Below are positions 9,932-19,392 of a DNA stretch of 64,000 nucleotides, piece by piece. Numbering within the stretch: the stretch's first letter is position 1; every line of letters starts with the position of its first letter. This DNA comes from Clonostachys chloroleuca. Taxonomy: Eukaryota > Ascomycota > Sordariomycetes > Hypocreales > Bionectriaceae. The DNA lies in the NCBI GenBank assembly GCA_037952775.1, contig JBANAY010000003.1, positions 15,624,001-15,688,000 of the forward strand, given 5' to 3'. A program made the position numbers and the translations under genes. Below the pieces are notes generated by a model. It was not told the origin of the DNA. It did no database searches and saw only the letters and a list, made by a program, of their open reading frames with translations.

Positions 9932-11523
9932 TCACTCGTCTGACATGACCTCAATTTCAACGTCGAAAACGGCATTCTTGCCTTTTTGTTGATACTGCGC
10001 AACGATCGGCTCGACCAACATCCTCATCTGTCCTTTCACGTAGGCAAAAGCCTCCTCATCCGTAAGATCCAGCCTGCTCTTCAAACACAAGTCGGGGCCA
10101 GTCAAATGGAGAACAAGCTTGCGAGTCGAGCGTCCCACTTCTGAAGGGAGATCGGCCTTGAGCTCCGTGAGGGACATCTCGTGCAAGTTCTTGCGGGGTT
10201 TCCAGATTTAGACGCTGTAAGGGATTCGAGAGTAGACTATGCGGTACCAAAAGGCAGCGCGGGGCCGAGCGCGTCTGATCTGTCCTCGGTACTAGATGGT
10301 CGAGGGCGTTTTCGTGCGAGCGGGCTCAAGTTGGCAGAGGCACCAACTGTTGAAGGCTTACAGGGAGAGGTGGCCAGTGCTGTGTCGTAGAATGGAGGCT
10401 GACTGGCTTCTTGGACCTTTGAAGCTCCTAAGCCGTCACCACCGGGACGCTGCGCAGATTTGCTTGGCGAAAGCAACATTTCCTGACTTTTCCGTAGGTT
10501 GCTTTCTGGTAAACCGGGGTTCGGCGTTGGGCTGCAAGTCTTCACGCTTGATTTGCCGAAGGTTTTCTTGTTCAAAGCGGACTGGAACAGAATCTGGGTT
10601 ACTAAGAAATGAATGCTAAGAGTGAAACGATCAGGATGTATACCATACACATAGGAGGCAAGGATTTACTCACAGGTCTTGATGCTTGGCTATGGTAATA
10701 CCATTACGGTCCTCATTTGAGTCCTCGTCGCCCCAAAACTGCGCCCCATGTCGATCTAGAAATTCGGAAGCAAAACCTTCAAATTTTAAGAGGCATGTCG
10801 ACGAGTGCCAATCAGCAATTTGAGTCGGGAGCTGGGTGCCTCCTGTGAATATGTTCTTTCTCTGAACATTTTCAATGCACTGCGGAAAGCATTTCTGCGA
10901 ACGTGATCTGGGAGCGTGCCGTCGAGTGCGCTCTCTTTGCCAAAACCCAGCTCGTGATACAGAATCTCGATGCGCGGTATGGGCAGGGACCTTAGAAAGA
11001 CGCGCTTGTCGGAAACATCCTTCCTGATGATTTGGCTGAGATATTTGGCGGAAAATCGAGAGAGGGGGTAGGATGAGTCTCTAACCACAAGCACCTGCTC
11101 ATCATCGACCCCTTTGGCTTCCTTTTCCGGATCGTCCATTTTTGAGAATATGCGGGAGTAGATGCTCATTGCTCGGATGCTAACCAAGTGAGGGAAGTTG
11201 TTGCCGTAGCCAGAATTGTCACCTGTTTGCTCGAGTGGCTTGGTACAGAGGAAGTTCAACCGGTGTTGCGTGATAACGTGAAGTCTTGCGTGGTGTTCCC
11301 TCGAGCGTGCTAGTGAGAATGATACATGGCGGAACACACAGAGTTGCACCAAGGGCGAAGTACCCAACTCAAGAGCCAGGCCACGGTACTCTATGTCTAC
11401 ATGTCCCGATTCTCGTGACGGCTGCAAGTTCGGACGCGTCAGACCGCGTTCTGTCAACAGAGCAACGCGTTCAAATCTTCCCGCAAAGGACGAGTGCTGG
11501 CTGCTGCTGCTATCTCTCATCAA
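9932..11523 (-). CDS. Hypothetical protein, multi-exon, frames not fully joinable
   Basis: Three blocks on the minus strand look coding. The first (11523 to about 10840) includes VQLCVFRHVSFSLARSREHH and LSRFSAKYLSQIIRKDVSDK. The second runs in another frame (about 10870-10676) and contains QIADWHSSTCLLKFEGF. It ends at a good donor (GTGAGT) and joins in phase across a short intron into a third, low-complexity, Ser/Pro-rich block (about 10619-10240). A final block, 10186-9932, ends with KNAVFDVEIEVMSDE. I could not find introns that connect block 1 to 2 or block 3 to 4 in phase. Either the model is wrong or indels interrupt the gene. I do not recognise the family; no known domain stands out. 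The start is tentative; a later Met near 11170 is also possible. Confidence 0.5.
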
Positions 11524-12060
11524 GCAGTCTCAAAGCTCTTGCCTCATTGACCTCATTCTTGGCATCCACAATAATTGTCATCAATTGTTCTGTTTTTCGA
11601 CCAAGTCAGCCCCGATATTTGGCTTCTCATACACAATTGTTAGTGAAACTGCACAATTATGTGGTTGCGCCCTGCCTTTGCTTTCTCCGATATCCCTCGT
11701 ATCTAGAGCTACCTATGAAAATAAGGATAACTTCCCTTCTGTTATAATCTCTTTGTTACTAGGATATCTTTACTACTACTGAAGCCGCTCCCTTTCTTTT
11801 CAGATGGCACGTAAGTCTAAAGGCAGTGGTTCTCACTATGGCCTTTCTAGCCAACTGATGTTAGTCCGTTTTTATTTTTATGCCTTAGCGACCTTTCAAA
11901 AAGCGTTATGATTTATTGAACCATCACCTAACTCCAATAATGGAAAAATACTTACTCCAAGCTAAGGTATCTTAGCTAGGTAGTTGTAATCTAGAGAGGT
12001 TTGCTAATTACATGTTCCACTCATCAATCATCTCTACCATACCTCGAAACACTGTTCCTT
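11524..12060. other. Intergenic region between the hypothetical gene and the lyase gene
   Basis: About 540 bp with no coding frame I would support. It holds the 5' flank of the hypothetical gene and the 3' flank of the rhamnogalacturonan lyase gene. Confidence 0.4.
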
Positions 12061-14064
12061 CTAGCCCAGCTCAAGTCTCAAGGCATCGTACTGTACATAG
12101 ACAGACCCGGGAAGCAGTGCGCTCTCTTCGGTTGTCGCGTTAAATGGCAAACTCAAAACAAGCTCGTTTCTCCCCGGCCGAAACTGGTCTGCGTCAAATA
12201 CAAACTTGTGCTCAATGTTTTGGCACACAACGCTGCTCCGCACTCCACAAGATCCGCTTCGCCAGTACGGTATGACCCAAGTCTGCTCGTACTTGTTGTT
12301 TAGATTGACCGTGTATGGGAGATTGCTCCAGCGGTGAAAGCTGCCTCCCCATTTGTCGTTCCCGTTTGCTGTCTTGGTCCCCGCGATCTGCACCGTCAGT
12401 GTCCCAAGTTTGGCTCCTTCAAGTTGGCTCTCTTTTAGGTCAAATGTGACGGTCCAGTTGTTCACGTTTTCGTAGACAGGGACCGGCCGCACGTAGTCAG
12501 CTCGGCCACCGAACGAACTCCAGTGGATGTAATTCAGATCCAACTCCTCACTGCTCTCCCCAACATGAAAGTTGACGCCCTCGGGGAAATCGTCGACAAA
12601 GTCCCAGTTTCCCCAGTAATTTCGATATTCTGGAGGGTGAAGAGGCTTGGAAGCATCAAGTTGGTAGCCATGACGGTATTCGCCTGCCGACTTGTCTGGA
12701 TCACCGATTCGCCAGACCTCTTTGCCGGCTGATTCCTCTTCCCACTCAATGCTGAACTCATCGGCACCCGATCGGGAGATTGCAACGTCGTCCTGAATGT
12801 ACCAGCCAAAAACGCCATCTGCATACACAGTCAAACGGTATGTCCCTTCCACGACACGAGAAATTTCTACATATCCTGTCGCTTCGTCCACATCCGCCCA
12901 ATATTGAAACGACCCCGTGTCAAAAACATTCAGCTGAAAGTCTTGATTATTTTCTGAAAGGACGGCAATGGGTCGCTTAGCATTGCCGGGCAGCTTGATA
13001 CTGGCCTTGAAAGTCGTTCTTTTTGCGGATGGGACGAGGTTGGGCACATGCTGGGCGATACTGTCGTAGAACTGAGCATTCCATTCTGGGTCTGCATACT
13101 GGGCGGCATCAGCCCGCAGAGTTTCCAGCGCCGTCCCGGGGTCTCCCTTATTGAAGTAGTAGAATTGCGGCCCAAACGTGCGATCGAACCCATGAGTGAT
13201 ATTCGGGACTGGAGCGCCATGATGGCCCGATACGATATAATTGTAAACAATCCCGTCGACAACCAAGTCGGAATGCAACGGACCACCGTAGTAGGTTTCC
13301 TTTGTGTTGAGAACCAGCCACGCACCAAAGGTGCCGCCATCATCACTAGTTGAGCCATCCGAGTATTGCCCGTGGACTTTATGATCTCTGTAGACTTCGG
13401 CAAAGCTATATTTGGTAAAGTAATCCGAGTACTGTGAGACGTACTTGTCTGTGGGTGTGTTTCCGAGATAGCTCGTGGCATCTTGGACAGTGACGGCCTT
13501 GGAGTATGCCTCTTTGGATGGGATGGGCGCCCAATGGCCATCACCACTAGAGAGGTGCGTCCAAAGAGCAGTATTAGGACGGAAAAGTGTACGCAATTCC
13601 CCCAAACCTCGAAGAAAAGGAGTAGCTTCGTTGAAGTACGTGACCCGCGAGAACATGTGCAGCCCGGTTTCCCCTTCTCTTAGAAACCAGTACTGGTACA
13701 GGCTTTGATTCGTCTGCGCAAAGGTATCGCCCATGACAATGCCGCCATAAGCTGTTCCCGTCGCGTCAATTCCCTCGACGAGTTGAAATTTTGCAGAGCC
13801 TCCGGGTGTCCAAAATCCAGAAGGAGTACACGAACAGTCGAGATAAGGACCCTTGCCGGCGTTGCCAGAGACCGGTCCGAGCAAATCCTGGCCATCGAGA
13901 AATAAATCGACTACCGCGCCGTTGGACTTGGCTACCGCGACCTGAAGTCTGTCATTTCGAAGCGTGTAGTGAGTAGAATTCTCAACGGCCCTCAGACTCG
14001 CAATGGCGGGGACGACAAGGATGGCTGCGGCGACAGCCAGCATCTTGCGTTTAAAGGATACCAT
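12061..14064 (-). CDS. rglB: Secreted rhamnogalacturonan endolyase, polysaccharide lyase family 4
   Basis: An intronless frame of 667 residues, taking the Met complementary to 14062-14064 as start because it begins a clean signal peptide (MVSFKRKMLAVAAAILVVPA). An ATG 20 codons upstream would bury it. The N-terminal catalytic sandwich contains LFLDGQDLLG, GPYLDCSCTPSGFWTPG, QYWFLREGETGLHMFSR and FRPNTALWTH. It also holds DHKVHG (227-232) and the His pair at 281-282, candidates for the catalytic Lys and His of this family. FDRTFGPQFYYFNKG follows. A fibronectin-like domain II (about 370-450) and a carbohydrate-binding jelly-roll domain III complete the usual three-domain layout. Length and motifs match Aspergillus RglB rather than the shorter RglA. 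The enzyme cleaves the rhamnogalacturonan I backbone of pectin by beta-elimination outside the cell. Confidence 0.92.
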   Translation of the reverse strand: MVSFKRKMLAVAAAILVVPAIASLRAVENSTHYTLRNDRLQVAVAKSNGAVVDLFLDGQDLLGPVSGNAGKGPYLDCSCTPSGFWTPGGSAKFQLVEGIDATGTAYGGIVMGDTFAQTNQSLYQYWFLREGETGLHMFSRVTYFNEATPFLRGLGELRTLFRPNTALWTHLSSGDGHWAPIPSKEAYSKAVTVQDATSYLGNTPTDKYVSQYSDYFTKYSFAEVYRDHKVHGQYSDGSTSDDGGTFGAWLVLNTKETYYGGPLHSDLVVDGIVYNYIVSGHHGAPVPNITHGFDRTFGPQFYYFNKGDPGTALETLRADAAQYADPEWNAQFYDSIAQHVPNLVPSAKRTTFKASIKLPGNAKRPIAVLSENNQDFQLNVFDTGSFQYWADVDEATGYVEISRVVEGTYRLTVYADGVFGWYIQDDVAISRSGADEFSIEWEEESAGKEVWRIGDPDKSAGEYRHGYQLDASKPLHPPEYRNYWGNWDFVDDFPEGVNFHVGESSEELDLNYIHWSSFGGRADYVRPVPVYENVNNWTVTFDLKESQLEGAKLGTLTVQIAGTKTANGNDKWGGSFHRWSNLPYTVNLNNKYEQTWVIPYWRSGSCGVRSSVVCQNIEHKFVFDADQFRPGRNELVLSLPFNATTEESALLPGSVYVQYDALRLELG

Positions 14065-14736
14065 TGCGTGTGCCTGGTTACCGGTGCGTTGACTGGCTTT
14101 GTTGTGGGAATCAACTAGAACCATTCCATTGATCCCAACTCTGATATATTATTCTAAGCGCAGTTTTCTTGGCTTCCGTCACTCATTTTTGCCACTTTTG
14201 ACCCAGAGGATATCACCCGTCATATTATCCCATTGGTGCAGTAACTCAGCAACTTGTCATCTCGGCGTCGGGCTATTTCAGAGCGGGCCAATTCATGGCA
14301 AACGAAACCACGGGGTAGCTTTGCCCGGATCATCGCCATGCAAAGAGATCACTGTAACATCTGCGTTGCTCATTTTAGACGAAGCTGGCATCGCTCGTGA
14401 AAGTTGGCTTGGCATTAGGCTAAGCGTATTCTTGTGGGGGAGCCTCTATATAACATCTTAGAGAACCACTTACTAATTTAGTTTCCAGTTCAGCATCCTA
14501 ATGGATCATGTTTCTTCGGGTCACTTCTAGGACAGGCGGTACTGGTGCTCGGAGAAGCGTGATTCACTGAGCAGAATTGGCAAGCTAAGACACTCATCGG
14601 AGCGTAGATTCCCATGATAGGCAGCATAGCTTAACTTCGGTCGAATATACATAGATCATATTATTATAAGAGTAGGGTAATCTTAGGACTAAACCAGACA
14701 CAATGAGGGGAATCTAGTGTAGAGCAAGGTGATTTC
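14065..14736. other. Intergenic region upstream of rglB
   Basis: This 672 bp carries the rglB promoter and the 3' flank of the next minus-strand gene. No coding frame or repeat was supported. Confidence 0.4.
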
Positions 14737-16002
14737 TCAAATGCCGAAGAGCCACATGAGCCAACTCCCAGCTCCGAAAGCAACTCTCATGGCCTGGAAC
14801 TTGAGGCCCGTAGCGTGAGCTATATTCATCCTCTGATGTGAAGATTTCAAAGTACTGGTAGCTCTTGGAAATGCAAGCTTATCGTATGATTCAACTGCCT
14901 CGCGAACTGTTGAGAGCTCCCACAATTTCACCCCTAAATCCCAACCGTCTTTAAGAGCCAAATTGGCACCGTTGCCGGCAAATGGGCTGACAGCGTGATT
15001 GCTGTCACCGATGAATACAATCCTTGTGAGGCCATTGACGTCGTGAACAAACGGCTGCTTATCACGAGCGGGTATTATGAACACTGTGGAGGGATCTGTT
15101 GCCTGGATCATTTCCGGGAAAGGCCCTTTCAACATTTGCCCGATCTGCTTTGCCTCTCCAAGGGCTGCCTTCTTATCATCTTCGCTCACAGGTTTTTGCC
15201 GAGGCTCTGGCTCCTCGCAGCTTATTGCCCAGACAGCACTGGTTTTGTCCACAGGTGACATGAAGCATCCGACCCCTTGCCCGGAGACTGCCATACCCCA
15301 GGTTTCATTGATTGGTTCGGGCAGGTTCCCTTCCGGGAATTGACCGATCCCTCCGAGCTGGACCACACCTTGGTAGTTCAGCTCATCCTGGGGGCGAACT
15401 GATGCGCGGATCTTGCTATGAGCGCCATCTGCGGCAACCAAGAGGTCACATTCTTCCATTCTGGTTCCGACTTCTGTGTCTGATAGCATGACCTGTACTC
15501 GACCATCATCGAGCTCTTTGGCAGAAGTACAAGTAGTGCCCCAATGGATTTCGGCGATCTTCTCTGCTGCTTCAATCAAGATGTTCCGTAGGTCCGCGCG
15601 CCTGATCCTGATACCAGCAGTGGGCAGCCCGTCGTGAGGCTTGCGGGTCACACGCAGCAATTCATTCCACTCTGCGTCCCACATACGAAAAGAATTCGTA
15701 CTGTCTGTTCCTAGCAAGGAGCATTCCAACGCAGCATCAAGAAGGCCGACATCATGAAGGGCCACCAAGCCGCCGTTGATATCCAGGCCGTTCAAGGACA
15801 GAGAGTAGCCCTCACGTTCCTTGCTAACTTGCTTGTGATCACGGTCACAGATGAAGATGCTAGGGAATTTACCGGCTGAGTAGAGAGGGGATGTGGTCCA
15901 TTGGTGGTGAAGAGCAACAACGAATGCCAAGCCACCGATCCCAGCGCCGGCGACGATAATTCTCTTGTCTTGGAGGTGATGATAGGGTGGAGAGGTTGCC
16001 AT
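14737..16002 (-). CDS. FAD-dependent monooxygenase (group A, salicylate-hydroxylase-like)
   Basis: A complete single-exon frame of 421 residues. The N-terminal FAD-binding motif is RIIVAGAGIGGLAF (GxGxxG at 19-24). The DG motif appears as LLVAADGAHSKIRASV, and the second FAD motif as VFIGDSNHAVSPFAGNGANL. This arrangement defines NAD(P)H-dependent aromatic or polyketide hydroxylases of the UbiH/salicylate-hydroxylase superfamily. No signal peptide is present. The C-terminus is mildly hydrophobic (GAGSWLMWLFGI). No core biosynthetic gene lies nearby, so a role in catabolism of aromatics or in an unlinked pathway is open. The substrate cannot be inferred. Confidence 0.88.
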   Translation of the reverse strand: MATSPPYHHLQDKRIIVAGAGIGGLAFVVALHHQWTTSPLYSAGKFPSIFICDRDHKQVSKEREGYSLSLNGLDINGGLVALHDVGLLDAALECSLLGTDSTNSFRMWDAEWNELLRVTRKPHDGLPTAGIRIRRADLRNILIEAAEKIAEIHWGTTCTSAKELDDGRVQVMLSDTEVGTRMEECDLLVAADGAHSKIRASVRPQDELNYQGVVQLGGIGQFPEGNLPEPINETWGMAVSGQGVGCFMSPVDKTSAVWAISCEEPEPRQKPVSEDDKKAALGEAKQIGQMLKGPFPEMIQATDPSTVFIIPARDKQPFVHDVNGLTRIVFIGDSNHAVSPFAGNGANLALKDGWDLGVKLWELSTVREAVESYDKLAFPRATSTLKSSHQRMNIAHATGLKFQAMRVAFGAGSWLMWLFGI

Positions 16003-17659
16003 CTTTCACGATCCTTAGTGGTAAGGTAATCCTTGAATGGTGTGACCAGTGCACAACGGAGCAAGTCAATGGTTTTTAATCCCTTACTAGGTAGACGTAA
16101 ATAAACGACGTCGGTAAATTCTAATCCGCCGTAAGGCTGAAACTACTCCCCGAAGCTTACGTCACTTGGAGGTTAGTTTGGAACTCTATGGTGATAGCTC
16201 GCTTGAGGCTTACGTCGCCAAAAATAGTCTGGGTACGTTATCCTTTAGCACGCATGAGCATGTACTTCTACTCATCCGAACTGGCCAAACGCATCGTTGG
16301 CTCACTATTAAACGGAGCAATGCTGAAGGATTTGAAATACATGACACATTATTCTGGGTGCTGGCTGTCACGGCATTTAAGACGGATAAGATTTCGGTTA
16401 CAATGTAAAAATAGCAATGGAAGATGGTCGATCCAACATCTCAACACGATGAATACGAACGGCAAAAACAAACTCTGGTAGCCCAAGGCTACAGCAATAC
16501 GGCATCTAAGACATACTCCTTAGTGCTTCAAGCGAGAAATGTCCCCAGCTGTCGCGAATTTCTCAAGCGTGATTCCCTGTTACGGGAGAGTTTACTTCTC
16601 GTTCCCATAAGTTGTCTTCCGGTGTAGCACGTTGGCGGACGGAATTAATTTTCAACAAATTCCGAACACTGTCCAACTGATTCCTGCCCAGGTCTGGAGC
16701 TTGTCTGAATTACATTATCAAAGAACCCATATTGGTCATTCCTCTTGTTGATCAACAGCTAGTGGTCCGACTACGCCGCCGACAACAAGTTTCACTGTTG
16801 TCGCTTAGAAGATAATGAAGCGATGTTAATCGTGCCCAATATCTGAATACTCACGGGATATGTTAACAAGAAGGGCTTTACTGCTTGGAAATCCCCTCGT
16901 CAGCATACACCGCTTTTCGTTTAGCCGCATAATGACTGTCATCGCGTTGTGGGTGCCCCTGTGCGCCTTTTCTGTTGTAGATCCTGTATCTCACTTCTTG
17001 GTTCTGATTATCCGTTGTTTACAGGGTTCCCTAGTCTTTGGGACGACTTCACCCTCCGATCCTGTACCTGAAGGATGTATATTACTGCACAAACTTACAT
17101 TATTAAATATGTTGGCAGGGTATCTTAGTGGTTACAGTCTACCGCTGGGAAGAAGAAATAGACCGGAGTTGGACAAATAGCTCAGACAGTTCTTCAGTAG
17201 TTTCACTTCGTATCTAGTCTCAACAGTCCCTAGAAGCGGTGATCTCCATTTTGAGTGGAAAATAATACCTGCACCTTGTCATGATGTGTGGGGAAATTTT
17301 TCTGCATAACAATACATATTAGCACATGCGCCTTTGGGCATGCTGTCGATGTACAAGACGGCTCCGGCCACTTCCTGCTTGACTTAGTGGCACCAGCGGA
17401 AACCAATAATAACCCCAAAGACCTATTTCATGTCTATTTTGGGTCGCCTGGATCATATTCCATGCAGAAACCCCTTGGCGAACCAAGCGAGCTTTCTTCA
17501 TGTGATATAGATATGAGAGTAGTGGTATAAAGACGTATCTAAGAAAATAATATAAACCACCGACGAGTTCTTCGAGAAATACTGAAGAGATCAACCTGCT
17601 CAGGAGATCCCACCTGTCAATATTATTACACCAGTCTCTGACCTTTTTATTCACCTCCA
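16003..17659. other. Gene-poor region
   Basis: About 1.65 kb with only short, overlapping frames on both strands (none over about 115 codons) and no recognisable domain. It includes the promoter of the FAD monooxygenase. I see nothing else to annotate. Confidence 0.4.
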
Positions 17660-17880
17660 AGATCACTGAATTATTAAATATAGAATATGTAATATTTTCT
17701 TTTTTATTATTTTTATAATAATTTTTTTAAGAAAATACTTATTTTTTTAAAATAAATAATATTATAAATTACTAATTATTATATTATATAAATAATTTTT
17801 TTTTAGAGATTTTATTAGATATAAAAGATATATTCTAAGATTAAACAATATATAATTTAAATTACATTTTTCTTTTCGGA
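17660..17880. other. Nearly pure A/T block
   Basis: Roughly 200 bp, densest at 17684-17870, consisting almost only of A and T with long T and A runs. The composition is sharply unlike its surroundings. In filamentous ascomycetes such blocks usually reflect repeats degraded by repeat-induced point mutation. It lies directly beside the mutated repeats at 17920-18290. Confidence 0.7.
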
Positions 17881-17919
17881 CCGTTGCTCGTAGCATAAGA
17901 TCAATAAATTCTTTTTATT

Positions 17920-18290
17920 AAAATAAATCTTTAGCTCTTTAATACCTCGGTCTACTGTATAAATTCATAAAATTCGAGCGAGACAAGCCCTATGATTTAA
18001 ATCATAGCTTTCGGTGAGCTTCTAAACTAGTTGTGGTAAAATATGGGCCAGGATCTGTTCACAGTGCTGTAAGCAGAGGAAACCGATTCACAGCTGCACT
18101 CAATTTAGCGGGGCTTGTCTCGCCCGAATTTCGCAAATTTATACGGTAATACTTATTATCAAAATAGATCTCAGTTCTTTAGTCAGCGGGTTTGAACTCT
18201 ATGATATTTTGGTCCAATACTTTTTATTAAAATAGACCTCAGCTCTTTAGTAAGCGGGTCTGAACTCCACGATGCCTCCGTCCAACAGTA
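17920..18290. repeat. Foldback plus 68-bp tandem repeat with RIP-like transitions
   Basis: Two 38-bp inverted arms, 17953-17990 and 18111-18148, share the core GCGAGACAAGCCC and enclose a 120-bp loop. They differ at six positions, all transitions. A perfect 18-bp palindrome CTATGATTTAAATCATAG abuts the left arm (17990-18007). Outside the right arm is a direct tandem pair with a 68-bp period: 18161-18221 and 18229-18289. In the first 45 bp, five of six differences are C/T. A third, more diverged copy lies at 17920-17955. The structure suggests a small foldback transposon or MITE-like relic hit by RIP. No transposase is present. Confidence 0.7.
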
Positions 18291-18607
18291 GGTATTCCGC
18301 TTATGAATAAATCAATAAGCCGATAAGTCGTATTCACACCTACAGCCAAGAGATTGCTATGTCTGTTTTGGAATGCGGAGGGCGATATGATTGGAGCTAC
18401 ATCTGATCTTCATGAAACTGGGTCGGCTGTGTGGGGTAATAGGGCATGTAACTATATAGGTATGGTCCGCTTCATCCGAGAACAGAGCTCAGCATATTTA
18501 ATAACGAACGAAACCATCCCATTCCGAACTGACGCATTCCAATTTACGAAATCGCAGCTAGAACAGTCAAAAAAATTCTCCAATAATATATCATTGCTAC
18601 AGCAGAC
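18291..18607. other. Short region upstream of the SnoaL-like gene
   Basis: About 320 bp between the mutated repeats and the start codon at 18608. It presumably holds the promoter. No distinct motif was identified. Confidence 0.35.
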
Positions 18608-19069
18608 ATGGCCAACCTTGGCACTATTAAGAGAGCCATCGAGGCTACTATGCGGGACTTCTTCCTGTCATACGAAGACAGCTCGGCCGCCAATAGCACC
18701 AGCCCATTGAGTCGCACTTTGACACCGGACTGCTCTCGCACTATGCTGCCAGAGTCCTTTTTCAAAGCCCGTGGCCCTGGCAATGCCCTCAACAACGCAG
18801 AGTACGAACAAGTACTGGTCGGTGACATCACCGTCGCTCGAATGAAGAGACACGCCATGTCCAACGTGGTCATTGATTCCGAGAGCCGAAAGTCGGCGGC
18901 CACGAGCGTCTTGGATCTAGAATTCAAGGATGGCGACGCGACGTCTATGGAATTAACATGGTTTTTTGACTTTAATGAGGATGGGTCAGCTATCAAGAGG
19001 GTCGTTGAGTTTGTGGATCCGTTTGCGCTTCTCAAGCTGATGGAAAAGCGCAAAGCGGCTGGCATTTGA
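18608..19069 (+). CDS. SnoaL-like (NTF2-fold) small protein
   Basis: A complete 153-residue frame without introns or signal peptide. It begins with a helix containing MRDFFLSYED, then LSRTLTPDCSRTMLPESF. Alternating strands follow (VVIDSESRKSAATSVLDLEF, MELTWFFDFNEDGSAIKRVV) and it closes with EFVDPFALLKLMEKRKAAG. This order, the length and the ELTWFFDFNEDG-x-I-K/R-x-V-x-E-F-x-D pattern fit fungal SnoaL-like proteins of the NTF2 superfamily. Some of these are isomerases or cyclases in meroterpenoid and polyketide pathways; others are of unknown role. No core synthase is present in the window. It converges with the HET-ankyrin gene. The family call is moderate and the catalytic role unassigned. 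Confidence 0.68.
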   Translation: MANLGTIKRAIEATMRDFFLSYEDSSAANSTSPLSRTLTPDCSRTMLPESFFKARGPGNALNNAEYEQVLVGDITVARMKRHAMSNVVIDSESRKSAATSVLDLEFKDGDATSMELTWFFDFNEDGSAIKRVVEFVDPFALLKLMEKRKAAGI

Positions 19070-19392
19070 ATCCAACCAAGATGATACGGGTAGCAACTCC
19101 TGGGGACACAGCTTGGATTTCTGGTTCGTAATCATATTGGATAGATAGTCTCATCACTTTGGAGGTATTATTATCTCATACGTAAAAATACCCAATCCGT
19201 CTGTTGATGCTTTGCCATTGCGATCGTCCCCTTTTTAACAGAAGTATTGTTTATGTTCACAGCAGGAAACATAACATCATAATAACGCTGACGCCCGTAA
19301 CCTCGAAAACGTAGGCGAGGATTGCGAACTTCGAACTATAAAGCCATATTGCAATCAATAGCCAATAGAATGTTGAAAGAGATACCGTGTAA
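19070..19392. other. Convergent 3' intergenic region
   Basis: This 323 bp lies between two genes whose 3' ends face each other. It should hold both polyadenylation regions. I see no gene. Confidence 0.4.

Noticed and set aside
16860..17180. 106-codon frame with hydrophobic segments
   Set aside because: No motif of any transporter family and no joining exons; probably chance in A/T-rich DNA.
18183..18270. tRNA B-box-like words (GGGTTTGAACTC, GGGTCTGAACTCC)
   Set aside because: No A box or cloverleaf could be drawn; they are part of the 68-bp repeat.
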